This document shows, one piece after another, positions 33,329 to 42,000 of a DNA stretch of 64,000 nt. Location of the stretch: contig NZ_WPCC01000001.1 of the NCBI RefSeq assembly GCF_009741925.1, forward strand, positions 186,001-250,000, given 5' to 3'. Under the pieces are notes generated by a model. That model was given only the letters and a program-made list of their open reading frames with translations, did no database searches and was not told where the DNA came from. The translations under genes were made by a program, and so were the position numbers. The stretch's first letter is position 1. Each line of letters starts with the position of its first letter. Source of the stretch: Natronomonas sp. CBA1123 (GTDB lineage: Archaea; Halobacteriota; Halobacteria; Halobacteriales; Haloarculaceae).

Positions 33329-33895
33329 ATGTCCGCCCTCCCGCCATGGATAGAACGTCGAATCGACCGGGGGACCGATTTCGACGCGATTCGAGTCGGA
33401 CTCGTCGAATCGCTACTCCAGACAGACCAGCCGTTCCTCTCGACTAGACAGTTGTGTACGGACGTTTTTCCCGATATCGAAGACGAGATACTTCTGGAGC
33501 AACTGGACGAACTCCGAGCGAGCGACATCATCGCCACGGCATCGTACGACGAGCCGGCAACGCTGCATTACATCAGGTACCCGGAATCAAAGCAGCCACC
33601 GACCGTCCAGTCGGGCCGACATCTCACGGCAGCCAATCCGTTAGACCACCTCTCACTGCGTCGGTTCCTCACGATGCGGGACACCGCCGGCGTCCGTACG
33701 TTGGTGCTGGCCGGCTTTCAATTGAGCCTCCTACTGTTGGCTCTCGGCAGTGTATTGACTGTGCTCGGTATCGACCCGGGGTCGAAGAGTGACCTCGTTC
33801 TCTGGGATACTGCGTTCGACCTCTTCGGCGTCTGCCTGCTGCTGTTGGTCACCGAGCGAGTAGTCCACCGGGTGCGCTCCAACCCCACCAACTGA
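33329..33895 (+). CDS. HTH protein with two C-terminal TM helices (copy 2)
   Basis: A 188-aa paralog of the protein at 30172 with the same order: winged-helix-like domain (about 22-85: VESLLQTDQPFLSTRQL, then EDEILLEQLDEL), the linker block DHLSLRRFLTM, and two transmembrane helices (about 120-143 and 157-177, TLVLAGFQLSLLLLALGSV). TATA-like GATTTATCC about 31 nt upstream supports ATG 33329. Located between DUF6498 and htpX genes. The duplication suggests paired membrane regulators; targets unknown. Confidence 0.75.
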   Translation: MSALPPWIERRIDRGTDFDAIRVGLVESLLQTDQPFLSTRQLCTDVFPDIEDEILLEQLDELRASDIIATASYDEPATLHYIRYPESKQPPTVQSGRHLTAANPLDHLSLRRFLTMRDTAGVRTLVLAGFQLSLLLLALGSVLTVLGIDPGSKSDLVLWDTAFDLFGVCLLLLVTERVVHRVRSNPTN

Positions 33896-33973
33896 ACGAC
33901 GGGACGACTGCCCGAATCGGCCATCGAAGTCGGTACTCAACGTTTTTCAGCACCTGTTCCGAAGCCGTTCGTG

Positions 33974-34966
33974 ATGCCCTCCAAGCACCTCGAATTGTAT
34001 GTTGGAATGGTCGGTGCCGTCGCCGGAATCGGCGTCGTTACCGTTGGGTTTCTCGCGGGAACGTGGGGCGTCTTTTACGCTATTCTCACTTTTCTCGAAA
34101 TCGGTTCGCCAGCCATGCTTTCGGCCGGAATCACTGCGATAATCCTGTTGACCGTCGGCTATCTCGAATACAGGCAGGTCGACACGATAGAGCGGTTCGC
34201 GGACGCCCAGACCGTGAGTCGAGATACGGCACCGGAACTGTACGAAACGGCTACTCGAATCGCAGCCCAACTCGACGTACCTGTCCCCCGTATTGCGATA
34301 GCGGAACGGGACGTCCCCGAAGCGTTGGCGGTCGGCTTCCGGCCAGATGCCGTTCACTTGGTGCTCTCGCGTGGCACCCTCGAAGCGCTCGAGGGAACTG
34401 ACGAGTTGGAAGCGGTACTCGCTCACGAACTCGCTCACGTCAAAAACCGAGACGCGATGATTATGACCGCCGTTTCGCTCCCGGTCGTCCTCGCCGAGGG
34501 GCTGGGGACTCGGGTTTCGAAGGTGGAGAATCCCGGTTGGGGCGCCATTGTCGTCGTCCCGCTGGCGTTCCTCTCGACGGTCGTTTGGGTTATCGGACGA
34601 ACAATCGTCGCCCGGCTTTCGAGAGTCCGAGAGCGGGCAGCCGACCGGGCTGCCGCGGAGGCGACCGGTTCGCCCGCCGCTCTCGCCAGCGCGCTCCAGC
34701 GGCTGGACCGAAACATCGCCGAGACACCGAACCAAGACCTCCGGGCGGTTGCGGGTGTCTCGTCGCTATCCATTCTCTCGCTCGAACCGGACGACCCCGA
34801 GAAGGTGATGCTCGGCCCCGACGGCGAAACCGAACCGTCCTACTGGTGGCTTCGAAAACGGCTCCACAGAATCGAACGACGGCTCTTCGATACGCATCCG
34901 CCGACGCGGGACCGAATCGAGGCACTGTCGGCCGAAGCGCGTCGACGAGAACAGACAAAAAAGTAG
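33974..34966 (+). CDS. htpX: HtpX-like M48 membrane metalloprotease
   Basis: A 330-aa HtpX/M48-family protease. Two transmembrane segments at the N-terminus (about 10-38 and 46-65) are followed by the zinc site HELAH (151-155, in LAHELAHVKNRDA), two more hydrophobic segments (about 165-205), and the third ligand Glu in VRERAADRAA (about 222). HtpX degrades misfolded membrane proteins and is an envelope-stress gene in bacteria. It could also start at GTG 33971, one codon earlier. It is surrounded by membrane-protein and membrane-regulator genes, consistent with envelope quality control. No GTTTCA pair was seen in its own promoter. Confidence 0.87.
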   Translation: MPSKHLELYVGMVGAVAGIGVVTVGFLAGTWGVFYAILTFLEIGSPAMLSAGITAIILLTVGYLEYRQVDTIERFADAQTVSRDTAPELYETATRIAAQLDVPVPRIAIAERDVPEALAVGFRPDAVHLVLSRGTLEALEGTDELEAVLAHELAHVKNRDAMIMTAVSLPVVLAEGLGTRVSKVENPGWGAIVVVPLAFLSTVVWVIGRTIVARLSRVRERAADRAAAEATGSPAALASALQRLDRNIAETPNQDLRAVAGVSSLSILSLEPDDPEKVMLGPDGETEPSYWWLRKRLHRIERRLFDTHPPTRDRIEALSAEARRREQTKK

Positions 34967-35161
34967 ATAGACCGAGCAGCGTCAACGAGGCACCGTTCGA
35001 TGCGGACGTTCGTTTTCGTCGCCTCGAAAAGAGGGCGGCAGTGGGGGATTACGGAGGGGGTGGAGGGAACGGATTTTCGCTTCGGCGTCGGATACTGCTC
35101 CCGCCTCCGACTCGGCGGGCACCTAATCGTGCACAGGTAAGTAACATCAAACCGCCCGCAG

Positions 35162-35180
35162 TGTTTCAATTCGTGAAACA
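35162..35180. promoter_or_regulatory. TGTTTCA-N5-TGAAACA operator upstream of AIM24 gene
   Basis: Perfect 7-bp inverted repeat, half-sites 11 bp apart. It ends 47 nt before ATG 35228; its centre is 25 bp upstream of the TATA-like TTTTACT (35193-35199). A further TGAAAC lies at 35209. The same arrangement occurs at 36827-36845 and 36994-37012, see findings. The position just upstream of the TATA element suits an activator. Confidence 0.68.
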
Positions 35181-35227
35181 GTGCCCTGCCGGTTTTACTC
35201 ATCAGTTGTGAAACCTCGGGTGTCGCC

Positions 35228-35887
35228 ATGAACTTAGAAGAATTCACCCAATCGCACGCCCCCACGGAGAGCGAAGACGGCTTTCGGAAGACGAACAATC
35301 GACTGCTCGAAATCCCCGTCGATGGGACGGTGATGATAAAGGCCGGGTCGATGATTGGATACACCGGCGAGATGACGTTCACCGGAAAATCCTCCGCCGA
35401 GGGTGGACTCACCGGGTTCGTCAAGGAGGCGGTGACGAGCGAGGGGACGCCGATTATGGAAGCCGAGGGGAGCGGTCGGCTCTACGTTGCCGACCGAGGC
35501 AAAAAGGTCCAAATCCTCGACCTCGACCCCGACGAATCGATTTCGGTCAACGGCAACGATATCCTTGGCTTCGGGTCCACGGTCGATTACGAAATCAACA
35601 CCATCGGAAGCCTCTCGGAAGCGGCCGCCGGGGGACTGACCAACGTCTATCTCACCGGTCCCGGACAGGTCGCCATCTCGACGCACGGCGACCCATTGGT
35701 GATGACACCGCCGGTCGTGACCGACCCCGACGCAACCGTCGCGTGGAGCACCAATCTCTCGCCGTCGTTCAGGACGAACAAGATGATTGAAATCGGACAA
35801 ACCTCGGGTGAGACGATACAGATGGAGTTCACCGGCTCCAACGGGTTCGTCGTCATTCAACCGCACGAGGAAGGCTCACAGCTGTGA
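35228..35887 (+). CDS. AIM24-family protein
   Basis: A 219-aa AIM24-family (formerly TIGR00266/DUF124) protein: LLEIPVDGTVMIKAGSMIGY, GLTGFVKEAVTSEGTPIM, GSGRLYVADRGKKVQIL, DISISVNG-type segments around 105-115, and a C-terminal TVAWSTNLSPSFRT. The family has a beta-prism-like fold of unknown function; the mitochondrial member is membrane-organising. Its promoter carries a perfect TGTTTCA-N5-TGAAACA palindrome and a TATA-like TTTTACT about 32 nt upstream of the ATG. It is followed by a small membrane protein gene on the same strand (67 nt). Confidence 0.86.
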   Translation: MNLEEFTQSHAPTESEDGFRKTNNRLLEIPVDGTVMIKAGSMIGYTGEMTFTGKSSAEGGLTGFVKEAVTSEGTPIMEAEGSGRLYVADRGKKVQILDLDPDESISVNGNDILGFGSTVDYEINTIGSLSEAAAGGLTNVYLTGPGQVAISTHGDPLVMTPPVVTDPDATVAWSTNLSPSFRTNKMIEIGQTSGETIQMEFTGSNGFVVIQPHEEGSQL

Positions 35888-35954
35888 CCCAGCGCCGAGC
35901 TGAAGCGGCGCTGTCCCCGATTGTCGGAGGGTAATCGAGAGGTCAGTTCTGTCC

Positions 35955-36224
35955 ATGCATCCATCCCGTCTGGTATCGGCCTGTTTTCTCGTGGTTAGCA
36001 TCCTGCTGTTGGCGCAACTCGGAACGACCGAACCACTCCAGGCGACAGCGGCCACGGTGCTGCAGGCCAGTGGTGGTATCGTGCTGTTCGTCGGTGCGGT
36101 ATACGGTTTCGTTCGATACGAAGCAAACCCGATTGTGACGGAGTACGGACCGATGACGTACGTACTCGTCTTTGGGACGTTCGTGTGGGCAACTGGAATC
36201 GCCGTCCGATTGCTGCTTGGCTAG
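35955..36224 (+). CDS. Small three-helix membrane protein
   Basis: An 89-aa protein with three hydrophobic segments (about 5-22, 30-50 and 65-86), starting MHPSRLVSACFLVVSILLL and ending in a GIAVRLLLG helix. No family is recognised and no catalytic residues stand out. It follows the AIM24 gene on the same strand and may be cotranscribed with it, under the same palindromic site. It faces the Tat lipoprotein gene (15 nt between stops). Confidence 0.7.
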   Translation: MHPSRLVSACFLVVSILLLAQLGTTEPLQATAATVLQASGGIVLFVGAVYGFVRYEANPIVTEYGPMTYVLVFGTFVWATGIAVRLLLG

Positions 36225-36239
36225 TCGGCGGCGACGGAA

Positions 36240-36782
36240 TCAGGAACTGCTCTCGGCGTCTTCGAGGTCGCTGAGTTCTTCGATGACCGTTATCTCGATG
36301 GGGTTCTCCGAACTACCGACACCGAGACCGACGACGATGTGTTCGTCCGCCGGCGCGGTGACATCCACCGACCGTTCGGCCGACCCGACGCCGTTTATTT
36401 CGCTGTCCTCATCCAAATCGAGCGTAATCGTATACGCCCCGGCGTCCGTCAGGACGTCTCCGTAGGTGTTGTCACCGTTTTCGTCGGGGTCGTCGGTTCC
36501 CTCGCTGCCCGCGTCGTCTTCCTCGTCACTCGCCGCGAGTTCGAACTGCTCGTCGAGGACGGGTTCGTCGTTCGGGTCGGTAACCTGAATCGACCCTGCC
36601 CGCACCTCGTTCGTCTCGTTGAACAGGTTTACGTCGTCGAGAACTAGGCTTCCAAGGCTGTTCATCAGGTGCGTACAACCGGCGAACCCAGCGACCGCTG
36701 CGCTCGTGCTGAAGGCGAGAAATCGACGTCGACCGACTCCTGATGCAACTGCGGACTGCAACGTACCGTTGTCCGATGGCAT
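36240..36782 (-). CDS. Tat-type lipoprotein with acidic insert
   Basis: A 180-aa exported lipoprotein: twin-arginine signal GRRRFLAFSTSAAVAGFAGC, with the lipid-modified Cys35 at its end. The mature part has a beta-rich domain (LDDVNLFNETNEVRAGSIQV and onwards) interrupted by a very acidic Glu/Asp/Gly stretch (about 84-104), probably a flexible loop. Function unknown. Its promoter contains CGTTTCA-GGCCC-TGAAACG (36827-36845) 44 nt from the ATG, with a TATA-like TGATAAC between at about -29. This is the same architecture as the AIM24 and 37055 promoters. Confidence 0.78.
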   Translation of the reverse strand: MPSDNGTLQSAVASGVGRRRFLAFSTSAAVAGFAGCTHLMNSLGSLVLDDVNLFNETNEVRAGSIQVTDPNDEPVLDEQFELAASDEEDDAGSEGTDDPDENGDNTYGDVLTDAGAYTITLDLDEDSEINGVGSAERSVDVTAPADEHIVVGLGVGSSENPIEITVIEELSDLEDAESSS

Positions 36783-36826
36783 AGCAACGACACCTCCACA
36801 CGCGGGGGTTATCAGTCACCGAGCAC

Positions 36827-36845
36827 CGTTTCAGGCCCTGAAACG
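36827..36845. promoter_or_regulatory. CGTTTCA-N5-TGAAACG operator upstream of lipoprotein gene
   Basis: Perfect 7-bp inverted repeat with half-sites 11 bp apart, reading toward the minus gene at 36782: 44 nt to its ATG and 25 bp from its centre to the TATA-like TGATAAC (36808-36814). Matches the sites at 35162-35180 and 36994-37012 in sequence and geometry. Confidence 0.68.
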
Positions 36846-36993
36846 CTTCGGTGATGTACGAGACCGTTTGTCAGTCGATGAATCGACACACACCGGAACG
36901 ACGACTCGAAGCCAGCAAGCACCGTTCGGAACCGGTTTCGTGGCGGTGTCCGCACCCTCCATAGCGAACGCGGGGGCCTACATCTCCGGGCAG

Positions 36994-37012
36994 TGTTTCA
37001 GAGACTGCAACA
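36994..37012. promoter_or_regulatory. TGTTTCA-N5-TGCAACA operator upstream of membrane gene
   Basis: Inverted repeat with one mismatch (TGCAAC for TGAAAC), half-sites 11 bp apart. It ends 42 nt before the GTG at 37055; its centre is 23 bp from the TATA-like TTTTATT (37023-37029). Third member of the set in this 2-kb stretch. Confidence 0.6.
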
Positions 37013-37054
37013 GAGGACCGCGTTTTATTCATATCAACAAAGTAGAGGCGTCGT

Positions 37055-37510
37055 GTGGTGTCGACTGAATTGGGCGCCGTCGCCGTGTTTACAGCCGTCG
37101 TGCTGTTCGTCTGGTCTCCGTTGTTGGTCGTCGAGCGCCTCCGGGCACTGTTTGTTTGGCCGACGCGCTGGATGGCCCTGAATTACGCTCTCGTCGGAGC
37201 GGGGGTACTCCTCGTTCAGTGTCTGTCGTATTTCGCCGTATTCCTCCTCGCAGCAGGGACAGGGATGGTCACCGGTGGTGACGCGGCCGCAATCGTCGGC
37301 GGCGTCGTCATCGTGAACCTTGCCGTTCCGAGCGCCGGAGCGATTGCGGCGCTCCGAACGCTTCCAGCCCGCGGCATCTGGTCACCGGCTGGCGATGGAT
37401 TGAGCGGGCGAATCGCACTCGGAGTGGGAGTCCTTTGGTACGCCATCGTCACGACCGTCCTCTTCCTCGTCATCGGAGCGGTGATTCTGGTTGCAAACCT
37501 TCCGACGTAG
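37055..37510 (+). CDS. Four-helix membrane protein
   Basis: A 151-aa membrane protein with about four hydrophobic helices (about 7-24, 40-65, 78-100, 125-148), beginning with GTG codons at 37055 and 37058 (either may be used). Short charged loops connect the helices; no catalytic motif is visible. TTTTATT about 29 nt upstream fits a leaderless start. The upstream half-site pair suggests membership of the same regulon as the AIM24 and lipoprotein genes. No family recognised. Confidence 0.72.
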   Translation: MVSTELGAVAVFTAVVLFVWSPLLVVERLRALFVWPTRWMALNYALVGAGVLLVQCLSYFAVFLLAAGTGMVTGGDAAAIVGGVVIVNLAVPSAGAIAALRTLPARGIWSPAGDGLSGRIALGVGVLWYAIVTTVLFLVIGAVILVANLPT

Positions 37511-37526
37511 CCGAGGGCCAAGACAG

Positions 37527-38918
37527 CTACTCTCCGGATGTGAACTGCGCCGGCGTGACGTTTTGAACGAATAATACGCCGTCGTAGGTGTCACCGGGGG
37601 ATGCCGGCAGGGGGACGGACCCTCGCTGGGCGGCGCTCGGGACCGAGAACTGAATCTTGGAAATCCCCTCGAGCCATCGGTCGATGTTCGCGTCGTTTCG
37701 AGCGTCGTCGAAATCGAGGAAGAGCCGTGAGTTCGAGGCCGACACGAACGTCGCTGCAAGCGTTCCGTCTATCGGCTCGCCAAGGTCGAAGGACTTGAAT
37801 TCGGTCCGAGCGTGATTCGTCGGGACGCCAAACGACCCGGTGCCGAACAGTTGTCCGAGCGAATAGTAGTCCGCCCCGAACTCGTCGGTTAGGTGCTGGC
37901 CCATTCGCGCGTTTGTCTCGCCCGACCCGCGGTAGCCCCGCATCGTATGATTTGAGTTTCCCAAAACGACGGCGCGGTCGGCGCCCGTCCAGTCACGCAG
38001 CCACGAGACGTTCCGAGCCATCGCCCCGTCACGAAGCGCCTCGGCGTGAGCAGTCCCCTCTTGGTGGCTCGTCTCGAAGAACCGCAGTCCCCGTTCGAGC
38101 GTCCAGACGTGTCGCATCGTCAGTTGCCACGCCGACAGCGAACGCCGGTCGACGTACGTTGATTTCTTCGTCCGGAGCCGTTCTCGGAGTTCTTCGAGGA
38201 ACGAGACACGGTCGTCGGTGATGAACTCGGCATCCGACTTCTCCGAGGGCGGCACCGTGAGCGGCTCCAATCTGTCCGTTATCTCGCTCAGATACTCCGA
38301 ATCGACCGCCTCGAAATACGAGCGAATCGCCTCGGCGTTCGTGTGGTAGAATTGGGCGTCGTACCCGTAGACGACGACTTGGTCGTCGTCGGCACGCCCG
38401 GCATTGAACTCACGAAGCCACTCGAAGAGCTCTCGGAGACCCGCTGTCTGCCAGAAGTAGAAATCCAACGACGACATCGCGTCTTCGAGACGTCCGTCGC
38501 CACCCGTGACGTACTCGTTGATTGCTTCGAAATCACCGAGCGTCCCTTCCATCGCAATCAGTCGATACCCGTGATTCGAAACGAGTCGCCGAATCAAGTG
38601 ATACGGAGCGGTTTTGAACTCTCGCACCCCGTGGGAGTTCTCACCGATGCCGACTATCGGTGCCGTCGAGACGGTCGAAGCGACGGTGTCGAATCCGTCG
38701 GACGAAGCCGAAAACGCGACGGGGACCGACTGTTGCTCGATTGCGGCGAGGGGGACACTAGAGTCCCCTTCATCCGGTGTGCCGGATGGGGTGGCGTCGT
38801 CCGGCGTGGGCGTCCCGCCAGTCTCGGAGTCGTTCGAGCACCCGGCGAGTGAACTGACACCCGTCGTGGCAAGTATCGTAGCGAACTGTCGACGCGAAAT
38901 TCGGTTGGAGGGCAGCAT
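37527..38918 (-). CDS. Erythromycin esterase-family lipoprotein
   Basis: A 463-aa exported protein. The Tat-type signal SRRQFATILATTGVSSLAGC ends in a lipobox Cys, followed by a Thr/Pro/Asp-rich linker (about 30-60). The catalytic domain matches the EreA/EreB-like family: IVGIGENSHGVREF, LIAMEGTLGDFEAINEY, VVYGYDAQFYHTNAEA and a conserved His in VVLGNSNHTMRGY. In bacteria some members hydrolyse macrolide esters, but most are of unknown function; here resistance is not implied. Located between the membrane-protein cluster and the propionyl-CoA synthase gene, with no pathway partner visible. Confidence 0.85.
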   Translation of the reverse strand: MLPSNRISRRQFATILATTGVSSLAGCSNDSETGGTPTPDDATPSGTPDEGDSSVPLAAIEQQSVPVAFSASSDGFDTVASTVSTAPIVGIGENSHGVREFKTAPYHLIRRLVSNHGYRLIAMEGTLGDFEAINEYVTGGDGRLEDAMSSLDFYFWQTAGLRELFEWLREFNAGRADDDQVVVYGYDAQFYHTNAEAIRSYFEAVDSEYLSEITDRLEPLTVPPSEKSDAEFITDDRVSFLEELRERLRTKKSTYVDRRSLSAWQLTMRHVWTLERGLRFFETSHQEGTAHAEALRDGAMARNVSWLRDWTGADRAVVLGNSNHTMRGYRGSGETNARMGQHLTDEFGADYYSLGQLFGTGSFGVPTNHARTEFKSFDLGEPIDGTLAATFVSASNSRLFLDFDDARNDANIDRWLEGISKIQFSVPSAAQRGSVPLPASPGDTYDGVLFVQNVTPAQFTSGE

Positions 38919-39079
38919 GCGTCAACATGGGAGTTGCCACCCTCGGGTGAAAAATCTACATATCAAGTGTTCGTCGTTTGCCGATGAAAGTTGTTAACTG
39001 TGGGGCGTACGCAGAATGAACCTTGACCTGACAGAACGCTGGTGTGAGGCCGCAGTGGGTCGTTACGACCGTCTCCGTC

Positions 39080-42000
39080 TCACTCCTTCCGCCCCCACGC
39101 TTTGAACAGTTCGTCTCGTGTTCGAAGCCCGTCGGTCGGCAGGGCGTGGTTCGCCACGTAGGACTCGGCGTCGTGTTCGTTGTCCCACATCGCCTGGTGG
39201 GCTTCGGGGAGGTCCTCCCAGTCGACCAGTTCGGGCGTCGTGATGTCGAGAGCGCCGGCGTCGATGGCGGCGTTCAACTGCTGGACCTCGTAGGCGTTCG
39301 ACAGGTGACTGCCGAGAATCGACGCGGTCGGCATGTGAATCTCGCGTTGGCGCATCCAGACCTGCGGCGCGTAAAACGAGTACCGCCGGTCTTCGAGGCT
39401 CTCGCTGTAGACGACGCGGCCTGTGTGGGGGCGGACGAGCATCGTCGAGACGCCAAGCGAGTCCTGCCCGGCGCGTTCGAACACCACGTCCGGGTAGCCG
39501 CGTGGGTTCTCCGGCGTCCGGAGGTGTTCGCCGATTGCCTTCCCGAGCGGCTTGAACGCCGAATCGGTGTAGGCCTGGACGGCCTGCTTGAACGCCTCGG
39601 GGTCGGCTTGTGGATGGGGCAGTTCCGGCATCGTCTCGGGCCACTCGAAGTCGTCCTCGCGGCGCTGTAACCCTTCGATGGAGTAACTGCCGGCGACGGA
39701 ATCCCCGTAGCCGAGCGATTCGACGAACTCCCGCTGTTCGTCGGTGTAGGCGACGACCACGACGGTCGCGTCTTTCTCGCGGGCCGCCTCGATTGCTCGC
39801 AGCCCCACCTCGTCGAGAACATCGTCGGGGCCGGTATCGGTGCCGTAGTAGACGACGGCACCGTCGCCGGCACGCAAATCGACGCGGTCGAACATCGTCT
39901 CGGGCGTCTCGCTGCCGGGCTTACCGAGGAACGTCAGCTCGTAGCCCGTCGAAGCGCCCCAGAAGGTGAGCGTGCCGCCCTCCCCGAGTGTCTGGAAGGT
40001 GCGGGGGAAGGACTGCTCGCCGGCGTGACTCACCGCGTAATCCGCACGCGTGCCGTGGTGTGATTCGAACGCTTCGACGAACGGCTGGCCGGCTTCCTTC
40101 CAGTCGTCCCACGCCTCGGGGTCGCGGGGAATCGGCCCCCAGATGTCGTCGTACGGCGGTTCGGTCCGGTCGATTGCGTGGGCGCCCGCCGAGGCTATCC
40201 GGTCGGCCCGGTCGGCGCTCGAACACAGGCCGGTCACCGAGACGCCGTTGCGCGTGGCGGTCCGGACGGACTCCCAGCCGGTGCCGGTCGCGCCGCCCTC
40301 GACGAACATCGCCGTCTCCGATTCGATGTCGAGGGTGGTGAACAGCGCCCGATACACCGTTCCGAGCGCGAGGACGTACGACCCGGCCTCTTCGAGCGTC
40401 GCCTCGGCCGGAATCGGATGGACCTGCGGCCCCTGTGCGACCATGAACTGCTGGTGGCTGCCGTCGGGTTCCTCGTAGCCCTGGATGCTGAAGCCGGCGT
40501 ACATCGGGTCCAGCCCCATCCGCGGGGACAGCAGGTCGCTCTGCCCCGAGTAGACGGTGACGAGGTCGCCGACCTGTACGCGGCCCTGTTCGCGGACGGC
40601 CGCCCCCTGCTCGACGACGAGGGCGACGCCGCCGCTGCCCGTGATGTGGCGGTCGCTGTCGTGGTTGTCGAACTGGCTGACGGGGATGCCGGTCACCGCC
40701 CAGATGTCGTTGAAGTTCACCTCGCTGGCGAGGACGTACAGCAACACCTCGTTGGGACCGGGCTCTTCGACCGGGTAGACACCCTCGAGTTCCGCCTCGC
40801 GTGGGTCGCCGTGGTTCGGTTCGCCCGTCTCGGGGGCCTTCTCGACGGCGAAGCCGAACTGCCAATCTGGGACCTCGTCGACGCCGGGGTAGAACGGCTC
40901 GCCGACGGGAATGGCCTCGCCCGAGTCGATTAGCTCCTCGGCGTCCTCGATACCGGGAGCCTCCCGTGGTCGAAGCGGCAACGGCTCGCTTCGCTTGTCG
41001 AGGAACTTCTCGATGCCGGTCTTGCCACCGTCGGGGTCGACGACGGCGGCCCCGAAGTGCTCCGCTTCGGTCGCATACCCCGTCTCGATGCCGTCCTCGA
41101 AGCCCGTCCGGATGGCGTCGACAGCGCGGTCGAAGGCGGCCGCCCGGCCGGCGCTCGCGTGTTCACACTGCCGGCGGTTGCGAGCCACGTCAGGGTCGTC
41201 GAGGACATCTTCGTCGAACTCGCCGGGCGTCCGCCAGCGCTCGCGAGCGGCCCCTCGGTCCTCCTGGGCGTCGCGAAGCGTCGCCGTTTCGCCGCGGACG
41301 TGGGCCCGTGCGAGCGCCGCCGCCCGCGACCGGGCCGTCGTTTCGGTCGCCACCTCGTCGATAAGTCCCATCGCCTCGGCGTCGTCGGCGTCGACCGACC
41401 GGCCGTTCGTTATCATCGTCACCGCGTCGACGATACCCTCCGTTCCGCGCTCCTCGGCGAGGACTCGCGGCAGGCGCTGAGTGCCGCCGTAGCCGGGGAT
41501 GAGGTTCAACCGGAGTTCCGGTTGCCCGAACTCGACGTGGTCGTCGGCGACGGTGTAGTGGGTCGCCAACTGCAGTTCGTTGCCGCCGCCCAGGGCGACG
41601 CCGTTGACGGCCGCGACGACCGGTACCGAGAGCGTCTCCAGTTTCCGGAAGGCCTCGTGGGCCTTCGTCGCCAGCGTCCGGGCGGTGTCGGCCTCGTGGA
41701 CCTCCTCGAGGAACTGCTCGATGTCGGCGCCGGCGACGAACGCCTCGCTCTCGCTGGCGAGGACGACCGCGTCCACGTCCTCGCGGCGGTCGAGGTGGTT
41801 CGCGACGGTGTTGAGTTCGTCCAGCGCCCGCTCGGTGAGCGCGTTGACCGGCGGGTTGTCGATGACGACCGTCGCCACGTCCGCATCGGCCCCCGGAACA
41901 GTGTTGTACTGTACCGTGAAGAACCGATACTCGTCGAGAACCTCCTGTTCGCGGGCGATGCGCTGTCGGCGCCGCCACCGCTCGGCTTTCGGCCGAATCG

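Noticed and set aside
37527-38918. Antibiotic resistance by the erythromycin esterase-like protein
   Set aside because: Family membership alone does not show macrolide hydrolysis, and archaeal ribosomes are generally insensitive to erythromycin. Kept as a family call only.
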